From positions 1 to 52,263 of the forward strand of contig CAIVIS010000395.1 in assembly GCA_903906055.1 (NCBI GenBank): a DNA stretch of 52,263 nt, read 5' to 3'. Of this stretch, positions 18,635 through 25,690 are shown one piece after another. The translations under genes were made by a program, and so were the position numbers. How positions within the stretch are numbered: position 1 is the first letter of the stretch; every line of letters starts with the position of its first letter. The DNA is from an uncultured Acidimicrobiaceae bacterium (GTDB taxonomy: Bacteria > Actinomycetota > Acidimicrobiia > Acidimicrobiales > RAAP-2). The notes beneath the pieces are model-generated. The model was not told where the DNA came from. It searched no databases and saw only the letters and a list, made by a program, of their open reading frames with translations.

Positions 18635-19351
18635 TCAGTGCACCAAGATGCGTTCGCACTGCGGACAGGTGGCGAAGGTATCGACCGGCAGCTGGTTGAG
18701 GCGCTCCACCTCCACCGACGAAAGCGTCAGGTGGCAGCCATCGCAGTGGTCGCCCACCAGGCGAGCCGCACCCACCCCGCCCAGGTGGGCTCGGAGTCGT
18801 TCGTAGCGCTCGGCCAGCTCCTCGGGCAGCCCCGTCGCACACTCCGCTCGCGCCGCCTCGGCGACGGCTATGGCGGCCCGCAACTCTTCCTCGTTCTCGA
18901 CCACCGCTGCCTCCAGCCGGATCCGCTCAGCATCGAGGGAATCGGCCGCTACCCGATGGTCGGCCAGCGTCGCGTCGATGGGCTCCTGCTCCTCGAGGAG
19001 CACGATCTCTTCGTCCTCGAGGGTTCGCTGGCGCTCGGCCAGCTGGGCGACCTCGTGGTCCATGGCCTGCAGGTCGCGGGCGGCAGAGACCTCGCCGCTC
19101 TGCATCCGTCGTTCTATATCGTGACGCCGCTTGGCCGAGGACGCGATCTGCTCCTCGAGTGCGGACTGACGGCCCGCCAACTCATCGATCTGGGCGCCCA
19201 CCGCCGCCATGGCTTTGACTGTCGCGGCGATACGCGTCCGGACCTCGGCTAGTGCGGCACGCTCCGGCATGGCCTCGATGCGGTGTCGCAACTGGTCCAT
19301 CGTGGTGTCGAATTCTTGGACTTGCAGCAAGGTGTCGTACGGCTCAGCCAT
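18635..19351 (-). CDS. coiled-coil protein with C-terminal C4 zinc ribbon (DUF164-like)
   Basis: A 238-residue protein. Residues 10-190 form a long antiparallel-type coiled coil rich in Glu/Arg/Leu/Ala. A C-terminal zinc ribbon uses C203-x2-C206 and C229-x2-C232 (CDGC, CPQC). The architecture is that of the zf-RING_7/DUF164 family found widely in actinobacteria, proposed to bind nucleic acid or proteins; no enzymatic role is known to me. The ATG overlaps the end of the Nudix gene by 8 bp. Confidence 0.88.
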   Translation of the reverse strand: MAEPYDTLLQVQEFDTTMDQLRHRIEAMPERAALAEVRTRIAATVKAMAAVGAQIDELAGRQSALEEQIASSAKRRHDIERRMQSGEVSAARDLQAMDHEVAQLAERQRTLEDEEIVLLEEQEPIDATLADHRVAADSLDAERIRLEAAVVENEEELRAAIAVAEAARAECATGLPEELAERYERLRAHLGGVGAARLVGDHCDGCHLTLSSVEVERLNQLPVDTFATCPQCERILVH

Positions 19352-19955
19352 CGGTCTCCTCGGATGTCCCCCAGGGGACCTCGACGGCCCCCGTATCGAT
19401 CAGCCTACGGGCAGACTGGAGCGCACCTGCCAGCGCCTCGTCAGACAGGGCCCGGGCCTTGTTCCAGGAGAACCAGGCCACGTCTTGACTCTCGTCCGGT
19501 GGAGGTGCCGGATCCTCGTCTGGGCCCAACAGCAGGAACCGGATATCCAGATGGATATGGGCATCGGCAGCCTCGTGCACGTCTACATGGAGAAGGACTG
19601 GACCACCGGCCGGGTGGTCGAGCGCGAGTCCGGTCTCCTCTTCGCTCTCGCGACGGGCGCCCTCCATCGGAGATTCGCCGGGCTCGAGGTGGCCACCGGG
19701 CTGCAGCCACCGCTGGAGCCGGCGGTGGCGATGGAGCAGCACGCCGCGGCGACCGACCACTACCGCCGAGGCCGTCACGTGGGTGAGCTCTGCGTGCCGA
19801 TCGAAAGGGTGGGACAGCACGACCAACTGATCGAGGATGACCGTTCGAGACTGGTTCTCGCGATCGTCCCCGGGCCGATGATCGCGTACGTCCACCATCA
19901 GGCGTGCGACCTCCGCGTCTACGTCAGTGGGCAGGCGGGGCTCGGTCATGGCCAC
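19344..19955 (-). CDS. Nudix hydrolase
   Basis: A 203-residue Nudix enzyme. The Nudix box spans residues 88-110: G88-x5-E94-x7-R102-E103-S-x-E-E-x-G109-L110, so all metal-binding glutamates of REUxEExGU are present. The flanks are longer than in minimal MutT proteins: an 80-residue N-terminus and a C-terminal WFSWNKARALSDEAL segment typical of substrate-recognition loops. It hydrolyses a nucleoside diphosphate linked to another moiety; substrate unassigned. It is the first gene of the three-gene minus-strand operon. An in-frame ATG two codons later (19949) is an alternative start. Confidence 0.9.
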   Translation of the reverse strand: MAMTEPRLPTDVDAEVARLMVDVRDHRPGDDRENQSRTVILDQLVVLSHPFDRHAELTHVTASAVVVGRRGVLLHRHRRLQRWLQPGGHLEPGESPMEGARRESEEETGLALDHPAGGPVLLHVDVHEAADAHIHLDIRFLLLGPDEDPAPPPDESQDVAWFSWNKARALSDEALAGALQSARRLIDTGAVEVPWGTSEETDG

Positions 19956-20047
19956 ATCATCGCTGGCTCAGCCGCCCTGTGCCGAGTGGGCAATGCCGAA
20001 GGGGCGAACCTCGTCGTCGAAGCTCGTCGTCGAACCTCGTCGGGAGG

Positions 20048-20278
20048 TCAGGCTGACTTGCGACGCTGGCGGTGGATCCGGCGACGTTCGCGCTCGGTGG
20101 TTCCACCCCAGATGCCCTCACGCTCGCGGCTGGCGAGCGCATGCTCTAGGCACGACTCTCGCACGGCGCACAGATCACAGATGGACTTTGCCTCGTCGGC
20201 CTCCTCATCGGAGACCGGGTAGAACACATCTGGATCGATGCCCCGGCAGGCTGCGTGCTTGCGCCAGGTGGCACTCAT
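20048..20278 (-). CDS. WhiB-family iron-sulfur transcriptional regulator
   Basis: A 76-residue Wbl protein. The four cluster cysteines are C11, C34, C37 and C43, with the C-x2-C-x5-C pattern DLCAVRESC. The turn motif GIWGGTTERERR (55-66) and an Arg/Lys-rich C-terminal tail (RRRIHRQRRKSA) for DNA contact follow. These proteins bind a [4Fe-4S] cluster and partner with the housekeeping sigma factor in actinobacteria. The start at 20278 is preferred because AAGGA lies 8-9 bases upstream and the Wbl fold begins at once (MSATWRKHAACRG); longer in-frame N-termini are not supported. It is the best taxonomic marker in the window. Confidence 0.95.
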   Translation of the reverse strand: MSATWRKHAACRGIDPDVFYPVSDEEADEAKSICDLCAVRESCLEHALASREREGIWGGTTERERRRIHRQRRKSA

Positions 20279-20677
20279 GAGAACATTCCTTGCTACGGTC
20301 GGGATCACTGGTCGTTCCACCACAGTTGCAAGTCGGCGACCTGGGACTACGCGGCCTGCCGACGCAAAATGGCGGAGCACCCAGTATGCCCCACGGAGGG
20401 TGCTCGTGTCCACCACGAAAGGTGGTAAGGCGAGGGTGGAGCACAACATCTTGTGTTCTGGGCGATGACCGCCTCTGATCTGTTGTCCAGGTGCGATGCC
20501 CGGGTGCGATCTGTGGGCCCTTGCGGGCGATGGCCGGTGTTCTTGACCTTCTGCAGGTCCAATCGGGACCCATCTGGAGTCCCCTAGTCTCTGAAGGCAC
20601 CGTTCAAGGCTGGAGCACTTCCCCACTAGACCAACGGTGCAGCCCGGGTTGCATGGCCCGGCCACCGAACCCCATGT
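20279..20677. promoter_or_regulatory. divergent intergenic region between whiB-like and epimerase genes
   Basis: About 400 bp without a convincing gene. It must hold the promoters of the WhiB gene (leftward) and of the epimerase gene (rightward), consistent with the long leaders of many wbl genes. It has a short hairpin CCACC-ACGAAA-GGTGG at 20410-20425 and a perfect 8-bp inverted repeat, GCACCGTT (20597-20604) with AACGGTGC (20633-20640). No reliable -10/-35 pair was assigned. Confidence 0.5.
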
Positions 20678-20683
20678 AAGGAG
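20678..20683 (+). promoter_or_regulatory. ribosome binding site AAGGAG
   Basis: A consensus AAGGAG, 7 bases before the ATG at 20691. It fixes the start of the epimerase-like gene and discounts an in-frame upstream start at 20637. Confidence 0.8.
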
Positions 20684-20690
20684 CATCGCC

Positions 20691-21614
20691 ATGGCCTCGA
20701 TCGAACTGAGCGGCAAGACCATCGTCATCACCGGAGCCACCGGGCAGGTGGCCGAGCCGGTGGCCATCGCACTGGCTGCCGACAACGAGGTGGTGGCTGG
20801 CGCCCGGTTCCGGGATGCAGCAGCGCGCTCGCGTCTCGAGTCCGCGGGTGTCCGGTGCGTTCCCATCGACCTCCTCACCGGCGACGTCGGTGGACTACCT
20901 GCAGATGCCGACTACGTCGTCAACTTCGCCGTGGCCAAGTCAAATGAGTGGGAGAAGGATCTGCGGGCCAACAGCGGTGGGCTCGCCTACCTGATGGAGC
21001 ACCACCAGTCCGCCGCGGCATTCCTGCACTGCTCCACCACCGGGATCTACCGGCCCATGGGTCACCACGTCTTCGCCGAGGGCGACCCGCTCGGCGACAA
21101 CCACGGGGTCTGGCCCTTCCTGCGCACCTACAGCATCTGCAAGATCGCTGCGGAAGCCACCGCTCTGTGGGCAGCCGACCGGTTCGGTCTGCCCACCACC
21201 ATCGCCCGGCTGTCCGTCCCCTACGGCGACCGGGGTGGATGGCCGGCCATCCACCTCGAGATGATGATCAACGGAGGCGACATCCCGGTGCACATCGATG
21301 CGCCGAGCGTCTACCACCCGATCCACGAAGACGACATCTTGGCCATGGTCCCCGGACTGCTCGCGGTGGCGGCCACGCCGGCCACTGTGGTCAATTGGGG
21401 AGGCAGCCAATCCGCCAGCATCGAGGAGTGGTGCGGCTACCTGGGCGAGCTCACCGGCCTCACCCCGAGCTTCGCCCCGACGTCCGAGACGATCGACAGC
21501 GTGGAGATCGACCTGACCCGCATGCATGACCTGGTCGGCCCCACCACCGTGGGCTGGAAGGAAGGCATGGCTCGTATGGTCGCCTCGCGGCACCCTGAAC
21601 TCCTGAAGGCCTAA
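20691..21614 (+). CDS. NAD-dependent epimerase/dehydratase family protein (extended SDR)
   Basis: A 307-residue extended short-chain dehydrogenase. The Rossmann motif is ITGATGQVAEP (about 13-23). The active-site pair Y147-x3-K151 (TYSICK) and an upstream serine/threonine set (HCSTTGIY) are intact, so it is probably catalytically active. The substrate is likely a nucleotide sugar or related carbonyl compound. It stands alone, preceded by the WhiB-side intergenic region and followed by a TnpB fossil on the opposite strand, just before the glycan locus. It might serve that locus but the distance leaves this open. Confidence 0.85.
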   Translation: MASIELSGKTIVITGATGQVAEPVAIALAADNEVVAGARFRDAAARSRLESAGVRCVPIDLLTGDVGGLPADADYVVNFAVAKSNEWEKDLRANSGGLAYLMEHHQSAAAFLHCSTTGIYRPMGHHVFAEGDPLGDNHGVWPFLRTYSICKIAAEATALWAADRFGLPTTIARLSVPYGDRGGWPAIHLEMMINGGDIPVHIDAPSVYHPIHEDDILAMVPGLLAVAATPATVVNWGGSQSASIEEWCGYLGELTGLTPSFAPTSETIDSVEIDLTRMHDLVGPTTVGWKEGMARMVASRHPELLKA

Positions 21615-21825
21615 GTTCGCCAGCTTGGTGAGACGGATGTATTGAAAGAGGCGCATCCGCACCTGACTTCCGAACCGGATGCAACCACTCACCTTTGATC
21701 TGGGCGACCGCGCCCCGGTCTTGCTTGGCCTCGGGCAGTCGCTTGAACTCGGTGTCGAACTGGCCTGGTGCTGCAGGAAACACTAATGATTGAAAAACTG
21801 GTCGGATCTGGTATCGAATCAGATA
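21615..21825. other. non-coding remnant 3' of the TnpB fossil
   Basis: The frame of the TnpB fossil stays open on the minus strand through this stretch and translates a segment (around 21667-21777, containing FDTEFKRLPEAKQ and IKGEWLHPV) that looks protein-like but that I cannot place. It could be a second transposase scrap. No intact gene or clear insertion-sequence end was recognised. Confidence 0.4.
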
Positions 21826-22170
21826 CCGCTCCAGCGCCGATTCCTGCCAACGCCCACCGACCTGCGAGATGGTGACCTTCTGGATGGGGGCTTCGCCAGC
21901 GACAACCTTCCTGGCCGGGCGGCGGATGGACTCGGTGAAGGTGTCCGACGGCTTGAACCGAGCCTGAGATGTGCACCGGGGGAACCCGACGGGCCGCCCC
22001 TCGCGGGCGCCCTGCTTGGGGGTGAGGTCAGCCTCTGCGATCCCTGACCCACGTGCGCCAGTGCGAGTAGCGAAGTTGTCCTTCACCTGCCGGAGAGCTC
22101 AGTTGTGGGCGAACCGGGCAGCTCGGCGATGGCCCCGGTCATGTCGTTGATTGTCCGTCAGGGGTAGTTC
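21826..22170 (-). pseudogene. degraded TnpB (IS605/IS607-type RNA-guided nuclease) remnant
   Basis: Reading the minus strand from 22170 gives ELPLTDNQ, then RAARFAHN, a TGA stop (22101-22099), then ALRQVKDNFATR in the same frame. TnpB proteins normally have a tryptophan after FAHN or FAYN, so the stop looks like TGG changed to TGA. Further on, LTPKQGAREGRPVGFPR joins the N-terminal region directly to the GRPVGFPRF-type core, omitting about 50 residues. PSDTFTESIRR then joins PARKVVAGEAPIQKVTISQ and GGRWQ, omitting about 20 more. The RuvC domain is missing. This is a dead, internally deleted fragment, not a working transposon gene. Its first bases abut the stop of the phosphatase gene. Confidence 0.7.
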
Positions 22171-22747
22171 AGCGTGGTGGCCACAGCAGGCCCACCAGCC
22201 TGCCGGTGAGATCTTCGAGTTCCACCGCCGTGGTCTCGTAGCCAGCGGCCGGACCACCGAACGGGTCAGCGACATCCTCGCTAGGCGAGTGATTGGCCAG
22301 TGAATCATGGGTCCGGTCACCTTGGGCGGCGCGTACCCAGGAGGCGAGGTCTTGGCCAGGTAGCCGAGGACCGATGTACTCGCCGCGGCGCACCAGTTCC
22401 TTCAACCGGAACGTCCGCTCCCACGATGCAGGATCGGCGAGCACCGCTTCTTGGACGTGGCGGAGGCTCATCCCGATCACCAGATCGGCATCGGCCACTC
22501 GGGCGGCCGACAACGTGGTGCTGCGGTGCTTGGAGAGATCGATCCCCCTGGCCGCCATCACCGAGACCACTTCGTCTGGAGCGCGGTGTCCTGCCTCGCC
22601 CAGCCCCGCTGACAGCGCGTGGGGGCGATCGACATAACCCTCCGTCCGCTGGACGAAGAGTGCGGCGGCCATAGGAGACCGGCAGATATTGGCGGTGCAG
22701 ACGAAGAGGGTGAGAACGTGGTCAGTGTACCGTTGACGTGACCGCAC
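22169..22747 (-). CDS. low-molecular-weight protein-tyrosine phosphatase
   Basis: A 192-residue LMW-PTP. The P-loop C17-x5-R23 (VCTANICRSPMA) begins right at the N-terminus and the general-acid aspartate lies in the C-terminal VADPFGG. It is about 35-40 residues longer than standard members because of a polar insertion before the DP motif. Such enzymes typically dephosphorylate Wzc-type tyrosine kinases or other surface-polysaccharide enzymes; a Wzc-like protein lies at 39794. The start is GTG 22747, the only in-frame candidate near the family start. It is divergent from the first glycosyltransferase gene. Confidence 0.87.
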   Translation of the reverse strand: MRSRQRYTDHVLTLFVCTANICRSPMAAALFVQRTEGYVDRPHALSAGLGEAGHRAPDEVVSVMAARGIDLSKHRSTTLSAARVADADLVIGMSLRHVQEAVLADPASWERTFRLKELVRRGEYIGPRLPGQDLASWVRAAQGDRTHDSLANHSPSEDVADPFGGPAAGYETTAVELEDLTGRLVGLLWPPR

Positions 22748-22851
22748 CCATGGAACCGGCGATACACCGAGGCGATCGGACGTCCACTGCCCGGCGCTGT
22801 GGCCGCGGTGGCGTCGAAGCCGCGTTGCTCAGACATCGAGCGGCTGAACCC

Positions 22852-22857
22852 GAGGAG
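22852..22857 (+). promoter_or_regulatory. ribosome binding site GAGGAG
   Basis: GAGGAG sits 6 bases before ATG 22864. It selects that start for the glycosyltransferase over the in-frame GTG at 22738, whose additional 42 residues are Arg/Ala-rich and unlike the family. Confidence 0.75.
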
Positions 22858-22863
22858 AACGTG

Positions 22864-23961
22864 ATGCCCAGACCCCCGGTGGCCATCGTGCACGACTACC
22901 TCACCCAGCGGGGCGGTGCCGAGCGAGTCGTGCTCACCCTGGCCGGTGCGTATCCGGACGCCACCATCTACACCTCCCTGTACGACCCAGAGGAGACCTT
23001 TCCTGAGTTCGCGGCCCATGACGTGCGCACGCTCCCCATCGATCGACTCGCCGTGCTGCGTCATCACCATCGCCTCGCACTGCCCGTGCTGGCACCAGCC
23101 TTCTCCCGGCTCCACGTCGACGCCGACGTGACCCTGTGCTCCTCGAGTGGCTGGGCACACGGGGCCCAGGTGAGCGGAGCCAAGATCGTCTACTGCCACA
23201 ACCCGGCCCGGTGGCTGTACCAGGCCAGCCAGTACCAGGCCGGGTCGTCCCGGCTGGCTGCCTACGGTCTGGCAGCCCTCACTCCCCCGCTGCGGCGATG
23301 GGACCGGCGAGCGGCACTGTCGGCCGATCGGTACCTGGTCAACTCCCGGGCAGTGCGAACTCGGGTGGCCGACGCCTACGGGATCGATGCCGATGTGATT
23401 CCCCCGCCCGTGGCTATCGATCTCGCCGGACCTCGACGGGCACCCCGTGGAGTCGAGCCAGGGTTTTTGCTATGCGTGTCGCGGCTGCTGGCGTACAAGA
23501 ACGTAGGGGCTGTGGTGGCAGCCTTCGATCAGCTCCCGGACCAGCGCCTCGTGGTCGTCGGGACAGGTCCACTGACTGATGAGTTGCGTGCGGCTGCCCC
23601 CTCGAACGTCACCATTCTCGGACGCGTCGAAGATGAAGAGCTCCGCTGGCTCTATGGCTCCTGCCTCGGGCTGGTGGCCGCTTCCTATGAGGACTTCGGG
23701 CTCACGCCGGTAGAGGCTGCCGCATTCGGGAAACCCACCGCGGCCCTGCGCTGGGGCGGCTTCCTGGACAGCATCGTCGAGGGAGAGACCGGCTGCTTCT
23801 TCGACGATCCCACGCCCGGACCGATCACCGAGGCTGTCCGCTCCCTGTCCGAGCAGAACTGGTCCGCCCAACTCCTCACCGAGCATGCCGACCGCTATGC
23901 GCCAGAACGGTTCCTGGAGAAGATCAGCGAAGCCATCGCCGACGTGCGGCCTGGCCGCTGA
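22864..23961 (+). CDS. GT4-family glycosyltransferase
   Basis: A 365-residue GT-B retaining glycosyltransferase. The N-terminus MPRPPVAIVHDYLTQRGGAERV holds the glycine-rich acceptor-side loop. CHNPARWLYQASQY is a family hallmark. The donor-side domain has LCVSRLLAYKNVG, and the E-x7-E region reads SYEDFGLTPVEAAAFGKP. It transfers a sugar from a nucleotide donor to a lipid-linked or polymeric acceptor at the inner membrane. It opens the surface-glycan locus, divergent from the tyrosine phosphatase and convergent with the initiating sugar-phosphate transferase, 41 bp away. Sugar specificity is not predictable. Confidence 0.9.
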   Translation: MPRPPVAIVHDYLTQRGGAERVVLTLAGAYPDATIYTSLYDPEETFPEFAAHDVRTLPIDRLAVLRHHHRLALPVLAPAFSRLHVDADVTLCSSSGWAHGAQVSGAKIVYCHNPARWLYQASQYQAGSSRLAAYGLAALTPPLRRWDRRAALSADRYLVNSRAVRTRVADAYGIDADVIPPPVAIDLAGPRRAPRGVEPGFLLCVSRLLAYKNVGAVVAAFDQLPDQRLVVVGTGPLTDELRAAAPSNVTILGRVEDEELRWLYGSCLGLVAASYEDFGLTPVEAAAFGKPTAALRWGGFLDSIVEGETGCFFDDPTPGPITEAVRSLSEQNWSAQLLTEHADRYAPERFLEKISEAIADVRPGR

Positions 23962-24002
23962 GCCGTAGGCCTACCTGCGGGCGGACGAGGCAAGAGCGAG
24001 GC

Positions 24003-25514
24003 TCAGGACGCTCCGCGCCCCTTGAAGACGGTGGACGGGGTCTGCCACAGGATCTGCATGTCCCACGAGAACGACCACGATGCGACATAGAGGTAGTCGA
24101 GGCGGCACAACTCGAGGTGGGACAGCTCGTTGCGGCCCGAAACCTGCCACAAGCCGGTCATTCCCGGTCGCGCTTCGAATCGCTTGCGAGCCCATCCTTC
24201 GATTTCGGCGGCTTCGGCCTCCACGAAGGGGCGAGGCCCCACTAAGGACATATCGCCCTTCCACACGTTGATCAACTGGGGCAGTTCGTCGAGACTTGTC
24301 CGACGGAGGATGCGGCCGGGCCGGGTCACTCTGGGATCCTCGGTGACCTTGAACAGCGGGCCATCCACCTCGTTGAGATGTTGGATATCGACCTTCTGCT
24401 CCTCGGCGTCCACGACCATCGTCCGGAACTTGAGGACCGAGAACGGCCGCTCGTCACGCCCGGTGCGGACCTGGCGGAAGAACACCGGTCCAGGGCTGGT
24501 CAACTTGATCAGGACGGAGGCCACCAGGATGAACGGGGAGACCACGACCAAGATGACCGAAGAGACCACCAGATCAAAGGTGCGCTTGAGGAACCGGGCG
24601 CTGGTGGAGAGCGACGCCGGGGCGATGTCGATCATCGGGAGCCCCGAAAGGTCCTCCACGTTGGATCGGCTGGTGATCAACTCGTAGTACCGGGGAACGA
24701 TGGAGACGCCGACCTTGCCCGAGAGGACCTTCAGCATCTCGATGGTCCGTTCGGGGTGGGTCCGTGAGAAGCACACGACGACCCTGGCCACGTCGTAGCG
24801 CCGGCACAGTTCAGGAAGGTCCTCGAGCTCGCCGAGCAGATCTCCCCCACCGAGCGGGCTGTCGTCGACGAACCCGACGAATTGGACACTCGAATGTGCC
24901 CGCAGATGGCTGGCCACCGTCTGGGCCAGTTTGCCGGTTCCTACGACGATGACCGGCACCGAGCCGGTCGGAACCCGCCCCATCAGGCCGAAGGTGACGA
25001 TCCGGGCCAGTGACACCGTGACTGCCGCCAACAGGCACATGACCACGATCTTCCCCACGGTGATGGCATCGAATCCGAAGTACCGATGGGCCCCGTATCC
25101 GATCACCGCGTACAGGAACCCGCTGATCAGCAGCGCGTGCAGGATGCTGCGCAGATCGGAGAACACGCTGAGGGAGATGCGGCGAGTTGCGCCCTTGTAC
25201 AAGCCGTAGCAGGCGAACACCCCGATGAACAGTGGGATCACGGCCAGGTCGAAGTACATGACCGCACCACTGCGAACTGCAGCTGCATCATGGTTTGCCG
25301 ACACCACAGACACCAGCAAGGGCCCGAGCACGGCGGCTGTGGCCAGACCTATGACGTCTGCGCACAGCAGACTTCGCAGCACATGCCTGCGGACCTTGGC
25401 CACCGCCCCAGCATGATCGCCCAAGTCGATGGCCATGCCGGTGCCGGTGGGAACCAAGAGCGCGTCCGGTCGACCCTCGAGGAACTTCTCTACCTCTTGT
25501 TCACGAATTGCCAT
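24003..25514 (-). CDS. polyprenyl glycosylphosphotransferase (initiating sugar-1-phosphate transferase)
   Basis: A 503-residue membrane enzyme of the WbaP/CpsE type. About four N-terminal TM helices (50-190) are followed by a Rossmann-like domain (about 200-300; VIVVGTGKLAQ). A TM anchor then leads into the C-terminal bacterial sugar-transferase domain: RTGRDERPFSVLKFRTM, DPRVTRPGRILRRTSLDELPQ, VGPRPF, RPGMTGLWQVSGR. All catalytic hallmarks are present. It transfers a sugar-1-phosphate from a UDP-sugar to undecaprenyl phosphate, starting assembly of a repeat unit. Glucose, galactose or an amino sugar are possible donors. It is transcribed alone, behind a 176-bp region. Confidence 0.92.
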   Translation of the reverse strand: MAIREQEVEKFLEGRPDALLVPTGTGMAIDLGDHAGAVAKVRRHVLRSLLCADVIGLATAAVLGPLLVSVVSANHDAAAVRSGAVMYFDLAVIPLFIGVFACYGLYKGATRRISLSVFSDLRSILHALLISGFLYAVIGYGAHRYFGFDAITVGKIVVMCLLAAVTVSLARIVTFGLMGRVPTGSVPVIVVGTGKLAQTVASHLRAHSSVQFVGFVDDSPLGGGDLLGELEDLPELCRRYDVARVVVCFSRTHPERTIEMLKVLSGKVGVSIVPRYYELITSRSNVEDLSGLPMIDIAPASLSTSARFLKRTFDLVVSSVILVVVSPFILVASVLIKLTSPGPVFFRQVRTGRDERPFSVLKFRTMVVDAEEQKVDIQHLNEVDGPLFKVTEDPRVTRPGRILRRTSLDELPQLINVWKGDMSLVGPRPFVEAEAAEIEGWARKRFEARPGMTGLWQVSGRNELSHLELCRLDYLYVASWSFSWDMQILWQTPSTVFKGRGAS

Positions 25515-25690
25515 GTCAGCCGGCCCGCCCTTCCCTATGCCGGAAACAATTCCAATCCGAACTACTGCGCCAAACCACGCCGGTCATCCCCATCTCCATG
25601 CCCACCGCGCTCTGGCATCCATCGTACGGCCGGGACATCCTGGGACACAATAGGCCTTCGTCCCACAGGCGCCACAAGCAGGCTTGGCCG

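Noticed and set aside
20597-20660. Possible tRNA on the minus strand (TTGGTCTAGTGG D-arm-like segment)
   Set aside because: No T-arm, anticodon stem or acceptor pairing of proper length follows.
23958-24006. CTGAGCC / GGCTCAG inverted repeat between convergent genes
   Set aside because: Only 7 bp with a 35-base loop; too weak to call a terminator.
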